Assembly (NCBI GenBank): GCA_003661385.1
Contig: QMWA01000016.1
Location: 1-16,869, forward strand
DNA: 16,869 nucleotides
Reading direction: 5' to 3'
From: Thermoproteota archaeon
GTDB taxonomy: Archaea > Korarchaeota > Korarchaeia > B14-G2
A program made the position numbers and the translations under genes. Shown one piece after another: positions 7,547 to 14,728 of the stretch. Below the pieces are notes generated by a model, which saw nothing but the letters and a program-made list of their open reading frames with translations, ran no database searches and was not told the origin of the DNA. Each line of letters starts with the position of its first letter. The first letter of the stretch is position 1.

Positions 7547-7624
7547 CTTTGGGTCACCAAGCACCCTAGTATTGTAACACTTTTCTGAAAATAATGCTAC
7601 TATGTGACCTAGCCTGTAAAGCAA

Positions 7625-7634
7625 GCTTAAAAAC
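7625..7634 (+). promoter_or_regulatory. TATA-like element of fwdD
   Basis: An AT-rich stretch GCTTAAAAAC, preceded by GCAA, is centred about 28 nt before the ATG at 7658. That distance predicts a leaderless or nearly leaderless mRNA, in keeping with the lack of a clear ribosome binding site. Confidence 0.5.
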
Positions 7635-7657
7635 AGGGACTTAATATCACCCAGAGT

Positions 7658-8047
7658 ATGAGCCTGATGGAGCTGCTCTACCCATATGTAAATGTGTCAT
7701 TGCTTGTCGTAAGAACAACTGAGCAGGGCAAGGCATCAATGGAGGGCAAGCCCAGTGAGCTCTACGCTGATGCAGTGTGTTGCGTGTACATGTCCAAGGC
7801 AGACCTGGAGAAGCTGGGTGTAAAGGAGGGAAAGGCTGTTGAGGTCTCTACTGAAGCTGGTTCAGTTGCCGTGGTGGCGAAAGTCGACAGCGAGCTACAC
7901 GAGGGATTGGCTTACATGCCGGTTGGGCCCTGGGCTAATGCCGTGACGCCAGTTGGAGGGGAGGTGCCGCCCAAGGCGATAGCAGCTACCGTGAAGAAGA
8001 CTGATAAGAAGCCTATGGATGTCGATAAGCTTTTCTCAGCTCCTTAG
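7658..8047 (+). CDS. fwdD: formylmethanofuran dehydrogenase subunit D-like, molybdopterin-dinucleotide-binding
   Basis: FwdD completes the molybdopterin/tungstopterin site of formylmethanofuran dehydrogenase, together with FwdB, for reduction of CO2 to formylmethanofuran. The 129-residue product is a single molybdopterin-dinucleotide-binding beta-barrel domain. It shows ADAVCCVYMSKADLEKLG, then the family phrase MPVGPWANAVTP (about residues 87-98) and a final GGEVPPK segment. The length is normal for FwdD. It is the only gene in its transcription unit and points away from cdhA. Its last 35 nt overlap the end of the polyferredoxin gene on the other strand. FwdB lies about 4 kb away on the same strand, so the fwd genes are split rather than in one operon. 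A related molybdopterin-binding subunit of another enzyme is less likely given fwdB nearby. Confidence 0.88.
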   Translation: MSLMELLYPYVNVSLLVVRTTEQGKASMEGKPSELYADAVCCVYMSKADLEKLGVKEGKAVEVSTEAGSVAVVAKVDSELHEGLAYMPVGPWANAVTPVGGEVPPKAIAATVKKTDKKPMDVDKLFSAP

Positions 8048-9374
8048 CTAGAGCCTCTACGGCTCCATCTACATCCCCGAATGCGAGCAAAAGCCTAAGC
8101 TTCTTCTCATTTAGTGACACGTATAGGAGCTTAAGCCTCCTTAGGGCCTCTTCTCTTGCTTGCTGGCTGACTTTAGGCGTTTTCGGCAGCTTCTCAGGTA
8201 GAGAGAAGTACTCTGGGATAGAGGGGGACAGGACTCTTGCCTCAAGGAGTGATGGAGGAGGCTTTTCGCCAGCTATCAGCTTGCTTACAGCCTTGGTCCT
8301 GCCCTGAGCCCATGGCAGTGGAGTTCTTGGGTACACCAGGTTATATCCTAGCCTGGTGACTTCTATGACATCTTCTGGGCATGCGTTCTCACAGGCTCCG
8401 CAGTAGACGCACACTTCATCTACTACAGCCACCTTATCCTCTTTCCCAGTCGGGTAAATTGCTTTAACAGGGCATATGTTGAAGCAGTTGTGGCAGCCTA
8501 CTGGATCACATCGCTCTATCCTCTTGAGAGCAACTTCTCCCCTGAGGGGCTTCTCTACCCTGATTGCTTCCACAGGGCACTTGAGTGCGCATAAGCCGCA
8601 GTCAACGCACTTCTTGTCATCTACCTCTATTTCACCTGACACCTTCGGCTCCCTGATCTCTCTCGGTGGGGTGCTAATGCACTCAACTTTTATCGCGTCG
8701 ACTGGGCATACTTTCTCGCATAGCCCGCAGTAGTCGCAGCTGTCATCATCTACTCTTATCGTTATCGCTGGCTTGAAGTCTGGGGGCTTTGGCTCTGTCC
8801 AGAATATCTTTATCGCATCACATAGCAGCTCACATAGCCCGCAGAAGCAGCACTTGTCTTCGTCTATTGAGATCTCACCCTCGGCCTCCCCTTCACCTAG
8901 GTACTTGACTAGCTTCTCCTTCTTCTCCACCTCTACCCTGGCTGATATGGCTTCTCTGGGGCATAGCTTGCTACAGAGCAGGCAGGGGATGCATTTTTCT
9001 CTGTCTATTGAGTGCTCTCCTCTCAGCCTACAGTAGAGCTCTGATGCTGGTGTCCCATTTATCTTCAGGGATATGGAGTTGAATATGCATACCGTTTCGC
9101 ATATCCCACAGAAGCAGCACTTGTCTTCGTCTATCATGATGAGGGGGGCATCCCTTATCCTGCCTGCTGCAGCCTCTACTATGGGGCCCTCAGATATAGC
9201 TTCCCATGGGCATATTTGGCATAGATCGCATCCCACGCAGTCTCTTATTGAGAAAGTCAGCTCCTTTAGCATGAGGGGAGTTTTCCACCTGTATACCATG
9301 CTTGTATCTACTATGTCAGATGAGACCTCAGGCTTCTCACCGAACCTCTCGAACCCCCTCACTTCAGCAGCCAC
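8013..9374 (-). CDS. fwdF: FwdF-like polyferredoxin with eight [4Fe-4S] motifs
   Basis: This 453-residue protein should relay electrons through a chain of [4Fe-4S] clusters, most likely to formylmethanofuran dehydrogenase. Eight motifs are visible, starting near C46, C86, C128, C175, C213, C256, C289 and C322. Two carry a double cysteine (KCCFCG), cluster 4 lacks the usual proline after its last cysteine (LLCDAI), and cluster 7 is spaced C-x4-C-x2-C-x3-C (CDPVGCHNCFNICP). The last 110 residues (about 341-453) have no cysteine and end in a charged helical region, making it longer than typical FwdF. The start is GTG, with GGTGGTG 4 nt upstream; a second in-frame GTG at 9362 is possible. It begins 1 nt after the hdrA stop, so the two are co-transcribed. 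It could instead serve HdrA directly or other oxidoreductases. Confidence 0.85.
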   Translation of the reverse strand: MAAEVRGFERFGEKPEVSSDIVDTSMVYRWKTPLMLKELTFSIRDCVGCDLCQICPWEAISEGPIVEAAAGRIRDAPLIMIDEDKCCFCGICETVCIFNSISLKINGTPASELYCRLRGEHSIDREKCIPCLLCSKLCPREAISARVEVEKKEKLVKYLGEGEAEGEISIDEDKCCFCGLCELLCDAIKIFWTEPKPPDFKPAITIRVDDDSCDYCGLCEKVCPVDAIKVECISTPPREIREPKVSGEIEVDDKKCVDCGLCALKCPVEAIRVEKPLRGEVALKRIERCDPVGCHNCFNICPVKAIYPTGKEDKVAVVDEVCVYCGACENACPEDVIEVTRLGYNLVYPRTPLPWAQGRTKAVSKLIAGEKPPPSLLEARVLSPSIPEYFSLPEKLPKTPKVSQQAREEALRRLKLLYVSLNEKKLRLLLAFGDVDGAVEALAKELRKAYRHP

Positions 9375-9375
9375 C

Positions 9376-11754
9376 TCACACCACCTTAGATTCCAGCTCA
9401 GCTCCTAGGGGGCCTATCTCGGACATCCTCGCTGTGAAGTCTCTTAGTATCCTAGCCAGCTTCTCTCCCTCTGCTGCTGATACGCTCTCTATTGCAACGC
9501 GCTCTTCGCTTATGCCTATCGTCTTTAGGAGCTCTTTAAGCTTCCTGACGTTATCCCTAGCCTTCCTGAAGCCGGATAGGTAGTGGCAGTCTGCCTCCCT
9601 ACATCCTACTATGATAACTCCATCAGCCCCCTTCATGAGCGCATAGAGCACGAAGAGCGGGTCTACTCTTGATGAGCATGGCACCTTTATCAGCCGGATG
9701 TTCGTTGGGTAGCCTATCCGCCTTACTCCAGCATTGTCCGCAGCAGCGTATCCACACCACTTGCATGCGAAGCCTATTATCAGCGGCCTCTCTGAAGCAT
9801 TTTCAGTTACGGCATCTATCATAGCATACACCTGCTCGTCGCTTAGCTCAGGGTGGCTTATTGCTCTAGCTGGGCATACTGTCGCGCAAGCTCCACATCC
9901 CCTGCATGCTAGCTCATCTACTAGTACTACTCCACCACTCTTCTTTATGGCACTGAAGCTGCATGCAGTGCGTGCACACACTAGGCACCTCAAGCACCTA
10001 TCTGGGTCTATTCTCGGGGCTGTGACCTCTATTATGAGCTTCTCCGAGGAGAGGAAAGCTAAGCATCCTGCTGCAGCCAGCCCTGCGTGAGCTACCGTGT
10101 CTGCTATGTCTCTTGGCCCCTGTGCTGTCCCTGCTATGAAGATGCCTGCGGCAGGGGAGTCGGAGGGGCGGAGCTTTGGATGCGCCTCCATCATGAAGCC
10201 GTTTTCGTCTGTTGATATCCCAAGGAGGCGAGCTAGGTCGCTGCTCCCAGGAGAAGGCTCTAGACCCACACTCAGCACAACCAAGTCGGCTTTTATCTCG
10301 ATTGGCGACCCGCTTAGCGTGTCCTCAGCCCGCACTATTAGCTTGCCGCTAGCCTCGTCCTTTAAAACCGAGGAAGCCCTCCCCCTTATGAACCTCACTC
10401 CGTTCTTGGCTGCCTGCTCATATAGCTCTTCGTAGCCTTTGCCAAACGCCCTAAGGTCCATGTAGAGGATGTATATGTCTGTGTCTGGGCTCTGCATCTT
10501 TATCTGCATTGCCTCCTTGAGCGCATACATGCAGCATACTCTGCTGCAATATGGGTGCTCACTCTCCCTCCTAGAGCGGCTTCCAACACACTGGATGAAG
10601 CAGACTACCTTAGGCTTCTCATCTGAGGATACCCTTCTGAGTACTCCACCAGTTGGCCCCAGTGGGTTTAGCATCCTCTCTAGCTCTGGAGCTGTTATGA
10701 CGTCCATGTACCTTCCATAGCCATATTCCCTAAGGGGGGCTGGGTTGAATGGCTTGAATCCTGTTGCTACTATGATTGCACCTACCTCCTCTTCCACCTC
10801 AGTTTCTGTATCATCGAAATTTATGGCTTCCTTCTCGCATACGCCGGCACACGATCTGCATCCAACACAGTTTTCCATGTCTATGTACGGTGCTATCGGA
10901 ACTGCCTCAGGGAGAGGCTTCACGACAGCCCTCCTTTTTGCTAGCAGGTACTCGTAGTCGCTTAGAACCTCAACAGGACATATCTCGATGCACCTGTTGC
11001 AGCCATTGCACTTCTCTGGATCTATGTAGCGTGGCCTCCTCCTGATCTTGACTTTGAACCTTCCTGGAGACCCTTCTATGGCTGTGACTTCACTTAGAGT
11101 GTAGAGCCTGATACCTGGGTGGTTAGCTACCCTAGACATGAGCGGGCCTAGTATGCATATGCTGCAGTCGAATGTTGGGAAGAGCTTGTCCCACTTTGCC
11201 ATATGCCCTCCTATGAAGCCTTCTCTTTCAACTAACACCACCTCAATGCCTGAGTCAGCTAGCTTTAATGCGGCAGTTATCCCAGCGATGCCGCCACCTA
11301 TCACGAGAGCTCTCCTTACAACCTCTACCTCACGCTTCCTTAGCTTCCCTGACAGCTTAACATATGCTATAGCCATCTTGATGAGGTCCTCAGCTTTCAT
11401 GGTGGCCTTCTCCTTCTCTCTCCAGTGTACCCAGCTGCACTGCTCTCTGATGTTTGCGAACGCGAGGTAGCCGCTGTCTAAGCCAGCCTCCTCAACTGTC
11501 TTCTTGAATAGCTCTCCGTGCAGGGACTCTGTGCATGCTGCTATGACTACTCTCGAGGGCTTTACCTCAGCTATCTTCTCCTTGAGCTTCCTTAGCCCCT
11601 CATCGCTGCACAAGTGGAGTTCATCGTAGCAGACTATCCCCTCCTCTGAGAACCTCTTCAAGAGGTAGTCTACATCAATGACACCAGCTATATTGGTGCC
11701 ACAGTGGCATATGAAGAGGAGTATCGGTGAAGCACCGCTTTCAGAGCTTGGCAA
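9376..11754 (-). CDS. hdrA: HdrA-MvhD fusion, flavoprotein subunit of heterodisulfide reductase-type complex
   Basis: HdrA holds the FAD used for flavin-based electron bifurcation; MvhD links it to an electron donor such as a hydrogenase or formate dehydrogenase. The 792-residue product has an N-terminal Fe-S domain (C16-H-C18-G, C42, C49, C74), an FAD-binding GGGIAG at 153-158, and two ferredoxin motifs (C249-C259, C296-C306). An internal cysteine group follows (C385, C389, C403, C407, C408), then two more ferredoxin motifs (C587-C598, C617-C627). The last part (about 659-782) is an MvhD domain with C664, C667, C693, C718 and C723, the arrangement of HdrA2-type fusions. The start is TTG, and no ATG or GTG is available before the CHCG motif; a stop lies upstream in frame. 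No hdrB, hdrC or hydrogenase gene is nearby. It heads a two-gene unit with the polyferredoxin. Confidence 0.93.
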   Translation of the reverse strand: MPSSESGASPILLFICHCGTNIAGVIDVDYLLKRFSEEGIVCYDELHLCSDEGLRKLKEKIAEVKPSRVVIAACTESLHGELFKKTVEEAGLDSGYLAFANIREQCSWVHWREKEKATMKAEDLIKMAIAYVKLSGKLRKREVEVVRRALVIGGGIAGITAALKLADSGIEVVLVEREGFIGGHMAKWDKLFPTFDCSICILGPLMSRVANHPGIRLYTLSEVTAIEGSPGRFKVKIRRRPRYIDPEKCNGCNRCIEICPVEVLSDYEYLLAKRRAVVKPLPEAVPIAPYIDMENCVGCRSCAGVCEKEAINFDDTETEVEEEVGAIIVATGFKPFNPAPLREYGYGRYMDVITAPELERMLNPLGPTGGVLRRVSSDEKPKVVCFIQCVGSRSRRESEHPYCSRVCCMYALKEAMQIKMQSPDTDIYILYMDLRAFGKGYEELYEQAAKNGVRFIRGRASSVLKDEASGKLIVRAEDTLSGSPIEIKADLVVLSVGLEPSPGSSDLARLLGISTDENGFMMEAHPKLRPSDSPAAGIFIAGTAQGPRDIADTVAHAGLAAAGCLAFLSSEKLIIEVTAPRIDPDRCLRCLVCARTACSFSAIKKSGGVVLVDELACRGCGACATVCPARAISHPELSDEQVYAMIDAVTENASERPLIIGFACKWCGYAAADNAGVRRIGYPTNIRLIKVPCSSRVDPLFVLYALMKGADGVIIVGCREADCHYLSGFRKARDNVRKLKELLKTIGISEERVAIESVSAAEGEKLARILRDFTARMSEIGPLGAELESKVV

Positions 11755-11779
11755 GAGGCCCCTGCTTGAAAACGTAGGT

Positions 11780-11792
11780 AAAGTTTATGAAC
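11780..11792. promoter_or_regulatory. shared TATA-like element between hdrA and the FwdG-like gene
   Basis: AAAGTTTATGAAC sits in a 60-bp gap between divergent genes. It is about 28 nt before the plus-strand ATG at 11815 and about 32 nt before the minus-strand TTG at 11754. It is the only strongly AT-rich block in the gap, so it may serve both directions, giving leaderless or very short leaders. Confidence 0.45.
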
Positions 11793-11814
11793 CCAACACT
11801 CGGATTTCACACTC

Positions 11815-12270
11815 ATGTCTCTAAGCCCTTTGGACGTGTACAAGCTTTTACCCAAGACTAACTGCAAGAAATGCGGACACACGTGCTTGGCGTTTGCAAC
11901 AAAGCTCATACTCAGAGAAGTGAAGCTCGAGGACTGCCCTCTGCTATTTGAGGACAAATATGCTGAGAACCTGGCTAAGCTGAGAGAGCTCCTCGAGCCT
12001 GTGATGGATACTTATGAAACTGGGCTCAAGCTAGATGAAAGCAAGTGCACTGGCTGCGGTAACTGCGTTGTGGTTTGCCCAGCTAACGTGTCAGTAGACC
12101 CCAGTGTGGCGAGAGGTATGGGAGCTAACTCAGAGGAAGTTGTGTTCAGAGTCGAGGACGGGGTCGCTAAGATAGTCAACTTGGAGAGGTGTAGAAGGTT
12201 TCCGCCAGATAGAATAAACTGTAGGATGTGTGAGCAGTACTGCTACAGCAAAGCCATCGAGATATACTAG
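11815..12270 (+). CDS. three-cluster Fe-S protein: CdhE-type cluster domain fused to a FwdG-like ferredoxin
   Basis: The 151-residue product has two parts. Residues 1-65 resemble the N-terminal Fe-S domain of CdhE (C17, C20, C24, C41; LSPLDVYKLLPKTNCKKCG), with about 37 identities over some 63 aligned residues to CdhE in this window, including the linker after the cluster. The spacing between the second and third cysteine is one residue shorter than in CdhE. Residues 72-151 form a two-cluster ferredoxin with C78, C81, C84, C88 and a second set C126, C136, C139, C143, the latter with a stretched first gap. The gene is 8 nt before fwdB, so it probably acts as the FwdG-like electron-transfer subunit that feeds the tungsten/molybdenum site. 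No ribosome binding site is seen; a leaderless transcript is likely. Function is inferred from context. Confidence 0.8.
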   Translation: MSLSPLDVYKLLPKTNCKKCGHTCLAFATKLILREVKLEDCPLLFEDKYAENLAKLRELLEPVMDTYETGLKLDESKCTGCGNCVVVCPANVSVDPSVARGMGANSEEVVFRVEDGVAKIVNLERCRRFPPDRINCRMCEQYCYSKAIEIY

Positions 12271-12278
12271 GTGCCAAC

Positions 12279-13541
12279 ATGAGAGTTGAAGCAGTCTGTA
12301 CTGGCTGCTCGCTGCTATGTGATGATATCGTCGTCGAAGTCAAGGGAGGTAGAGTAAAGAAGGTGCTGCATGCCTGCGCAATAGGAGCTAAGAGGATAGA
12401 ATCCGCTCTTGAGGCAGAGAGAGCCCTTAAGCCCCTGGCAGGCGGGAGAATCGTCAGCTTAGACGAAGCTGTTAAGCAGGCTGCTGAAATGCTTAGAGAA
12501 GCTAGGCGGCCGCTCCTCTACGGATGGTGTAATAGCGTCAACGAGGCTGTCAGGCTTGGGCTGGAGCTGGCAAGGAAGGTTAATGGGTTCTTTGACGGCC
12601 CCATGTCTGTTTGCCATGGGTACTCGATATGGTACGCTAGAATGAAGGGAATCAGGCCTCCGAAGCTCGATGAAGTCCTGGACAGAGCAGATCACGTGGT
12701 ATACTGGGGATGTAACCCAGCAGAGAGTCATCACAGGCATGCCAGCAGGTTTGCCGTCTTCCCCCGAGGCGAGAAGACTCCAGAGGGTGTTGAAAGCAGG
12801 AGTGTGACTGTAGTGGATGTTAGACCTACAAGAACAATGAGAATAGCTAACCACAGGCTTATCATACCTCCAGGTAGAGACGCTGCGCTCGCTAAGCTGA
12901 TAGCTGGAGAGCTTTCAGGCAGTAGAGGTAAGCCGTCTGAAGCTGGGGTGGCAGAAGAAGAGTTCTACAGCTTCATCGAGAGCCTTAAGAGGTCCACTTA
13001 TGTTGTAGTTTTCTATGGGCTTGGCTTGTACTCAGCTGGAGAAAGGAGCGGTGTAGAAGGCCTATATGAGCTTATTAAGGTGCTTGAGAGCAGCGGAGTG
13101 AAGGCTGCTGCCATCCCGATGTCTGGACACTATAATATGGTTGGAGCTGTAGAAGAGGCTCTAAGTGCGACAGGGTACCCGTATGCCATAGACTTCTCTG
13201 GAGGACAGCCGTCTTTTAGCCAAGAGCAGACGGCAGTTAAGCTCTTGTCGAAAGGGGAGTTTGATGTGGTACTTGTCATAGGCTCAGACCCGTTGGCGAG
13301 CATGCCTAGGCAGGCTGTGAGTGGTCTGAAGAAGAGTAAAGTTATAGCCGTAGATTACCAGCTTAGCTTGACTGCTAGAGCTGCTGAGCTAGTTCTTCCA
13401 GCTGCTGTCGGTGGAGTGGAGTCTGGAGGGACTGCTACGAGGATGGATGGTGAAAGGCTTGAGCTGAAGCCGTTCTTGGAGCCAGCAGGCTGCAGCAGAG
13501 CTGATGAAGAGATCCTTAAGATGGTGGCTAAGGAGCTTTAA
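12279..13541 (+). CDS. fwdB: formylmethanofuran dehydrogenase catalytic subunit B (W/Mo, molybdopterin)
   Basis: FwdB holds the tungsten or molybdenum bis-pterin site that reduces CO2 to formate before it is joined to methanofuran, the first step of the archaeal methyl branch. The 420-residue product begins with a [4Fe-4S] motif (C7, C10, C14, C33). C112 in SVCHG is the expected metal ligand, as cysteine rather than selenocysteine. The Fwd-type phrase WGCNPAESHHRH (about 143-154) supports Fwd over formate dehydrogenase. A GGTG sits 5 nt before the ATG and overlaps the stop of the upstream ferredoxin gene. The gene ends in a 4-nt tail-to-tail overlap with the aminotransferase gene. FwdA (the formyl-transferring amidohydrolase) and FwdC are not in this window. 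Confidence 0.93.
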   Translation: MRVEAVCTGCSLLCDDIVVEVKGGRVKKVLHACAIGAKRIESALEAERALKPLAGGRIVSLDEAVKQAAEMLREARRPLLYGWCNSVNEAVRLGLELARKVNGFFDGPMSVCHGYSIWYARMKGIRPPKLDEVLDRADHVVYWGCNPAESHHRHASRFAVFPRGEKTPEGVESRSVTVVDVRPTRTMRIANHRLIIPPGRDAALAKLIAGELSGSRGKPSEAGVAEEEFYSFIESLKRSTYVVVFYGLGLYSAGERSGVEGLYELIKVLESSGVKAAAIPMSGHYNMVGAVEEALSATGYPYAIDFSGGQPSFSQEQTAVKLLSKGEFDVVLVIGSDPLASMPRQAVSGLKKSKVIAVDYQLSLTARAAELVLPAAVGGVESGGTATRMDGERLELKPFLEPAGCSRADEEILKMVAKEL

Positions 13542-14668
13542 GCCCCCTCAGCCAGCTCCTTTATCGCCTTCGCAATGAACCTTATGTCACCTTCTGTGAC
13601 GGCTGGATGAACCGGTAGGGATAGCACTTCCTTTGCAGCCTGCTCGGACACAGGATACTCTCCTCCTCTATACCCGAAAGTCTTCTTGTAGTATGGCTGC
13701 AGGTGTATGGGGGTTGGCCAGCTTACTGACGTGCCTATGCCAGCTTCACGTAGCTTTGCACTGAGCTCGTCTCTGCTTAAGGGAAAGCTTTCCTTTACTC
13801 TCACAGTGTACAGGTAGTAGACATGCCTCACATTGGGGGCCTCATAGGGCGGCTCTAGGCCACTTACAGCAGTTAGCAGGCTAGTGAGCTGGTAGGCGTT
13901 TCTCCTTCTGGCTTCTATGAAACCCTCTAGCTTCCTTAGCTGCACTATGCCTATCGCAGATGCTATTTCTGTCATTCTGCAGTTTGTCCCGAGTGCTATC
14001 ATCTTGTAGGCCTCCTCTTGTCCATGCGCTCGGTATAGGCGGGCTTTCCTTGCCAGCTCGTCGCTGTCTGTTGCGATGACCCCTCCTTCTCCTCCTGTGG
14101 TCATGTTCTTAGTGGCATAGAAGCTGAATGCAGCTATGTGTCCTATGGCGCCAGCCTTTCTTCCGTTGTATTCTGCCCCATGGGCTTCAGCAGCATCCTC
14201 TATGACAGCCACCCCGCTGTCCTCAGCTATCTCCATTATGGGCCTCATGTCAGCGGGGTGGCCATAGACGTGAACTGGGATTACTGCCTTGACCTTGTCA
14301 GTTATCGCTTCAGCTAGCTTCTCTGGATCTAAGTTGAAGGTCTTAGGCTCTATGTCAACGAACTTGGGTTTAGCTCCCTGGAGCAGAACGACGTTTGCCG
14401 TCGCTATAAAGCTGAATGGAGGAACTATGACCTCGTCACCAGGCCCTATGCCTAGAGCGGCCAACGCAGTCTGCAGCGCTGCAGTCCCTGAGCTGACTGC
14501 TATCACGTGCTTTACTCCTATGTACTCTGCAAAAGCTCTCTCGAACCTCTCTGTGACAGGGCCGCTGCCATGCCATGATGTGAGTATACCTGACTCAATG
14601 ACTTTTCTGATCTCCTCTAGCTCCTCCTCACCTAGCGTAGGCTTGTTAATTGGGATGAACCTGCTCAA
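13538..14668 (-). CDS. DegT/DnrJ/EryC1/StrS-family PLP-dependent aminotransferase
   Basis: This 376-residue protein belongs to the PLP enzymes that usually transfer an amino group to keto-sugar nucleotides. SSGTAAL (59-65) binds the cofactor phosphate region, D158 in VIEDAAEAHGA contacts the pyridine nitrogen, and K187 in FYATKNMTTGGEGG is the expected Schiff-base lysine. The length is typical. The start is TTG at 14668, with GGTGGT just upstream; no better in-frame start is present before the conserved FIPINKP. It stands alone: no nucleotide-sugar genes are adjacent, and it lies between fwdB and the pyr operon. The substrate cannot be told from sequence; a surface-sugar or glycan role is the usual guess for the family. 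Its 5' side shares a 61-bp spacer with pyrD. Confidence 0.9.
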   Translation of the reverse strand: MSRFIPINKPTLGEEELEEIRKVIESGILTSWHGSGPVTERFERAFAEYIGVKHVIAVSSGTAALQTALAALGIGPGDEVIVPPFSFIATANVVLLQGAKPKFVDIEPKTFNLDPEKLAEAITDKVKAVIPVHVYGHPADMRPIMEIAEDSGVAVIEDAAEAHGAEYNGRKAGAIGHIAAFSFYATKNMTTGGEGGVIATDSDELARKARLYRAHGQEEAYKMIALGTNCRMTEIASAIGIVQLRKLEGFIEARRRNAYQLTSLLTAVSGLEPPYEAPNVRHVYYLYTVRVKESFPLSRDELSAKLREAGIGTSVSWPTPIHLQPYYKKTFGYRGGEYPVSEQAAKEVLSLPVHPAVTEGDIRFIAKAIKELAEGA

Positions 14669-14696
14669 TAGACCACCACATAGGCCGGTGGTGACT

Positions 14697-14706
14697 CTTT
14701 AAAAAG
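14697..14706. promoter_or_regulatory. shared TATA-like element between the aminotransferase gene and pyrD
   Basis: CTTTAAAAAG is nearly symmetric and is the only AT-rich block in the 61-bp divergent spacer. Its centre is about 28 nt before the pyrD ATG (14730) and about 33 nt before the aminotransferase TTG (14668), so it may be read in both directions. Confidence 0.5.
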
Positions 14707-14710
14707 CTGG

Positions 14711-14728
14711 AGCCCTGGTGGTAGGGCT
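14711..14728 (+). promoter_or_regulatory. perfect inverted repeat with GGTGGT loop before pyrD
   Basis: AGCCCT (14711-14716), GGTGGT (14717-14722), AGGGCT (14723-14728): two perfect 6-nt arms around a loop that matches a ribosome binding site, ending 1 nt before the ATG at 14730. It could be a translational hairpin or a DNA operator between the TATA-like element and the start. Confidence 0.55.

Larger units (their letters stand above)
7494..7657. promoter_or_regulatory. divergent promoter region between cdhA and fwdD
   Basis: This 164-bp AT-richer stretch is the longest non-coding part of the window and separates two head-to-head units. It contains a TATA-like element for each direction and an inverted pair GGTCAC (7552-7557) and GTGACC (7604-7609), placed on the upstream side of each TATA-like element. 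I see no small gene or structured RNA in it. Confidence 0.55.

Noticed and set aside
9376-11754. Possible selenocysteine or frameshift in hdrA
   Set aside because: The frame is continuous with cysteine at the expected positions in both HdrA and MvhD parts; no in-frame TGA was needed.
11688-11957. 89-codon minus-strand frame across the hdrA / FwdG-like divergent spacer
   Set aside because: It is antisense to the cysteine motifs of the FwdG-like gene and to the start of hdrA in another frame; it shows no motif.
12279-13541. Formate dehydrogenase as an alternative for the molybdopterin protein
   Set aside because: The short length (420 residues), the SVCHG ligand site, the NPAESHHRH phrase and nearby fwdD fit FwdB better.
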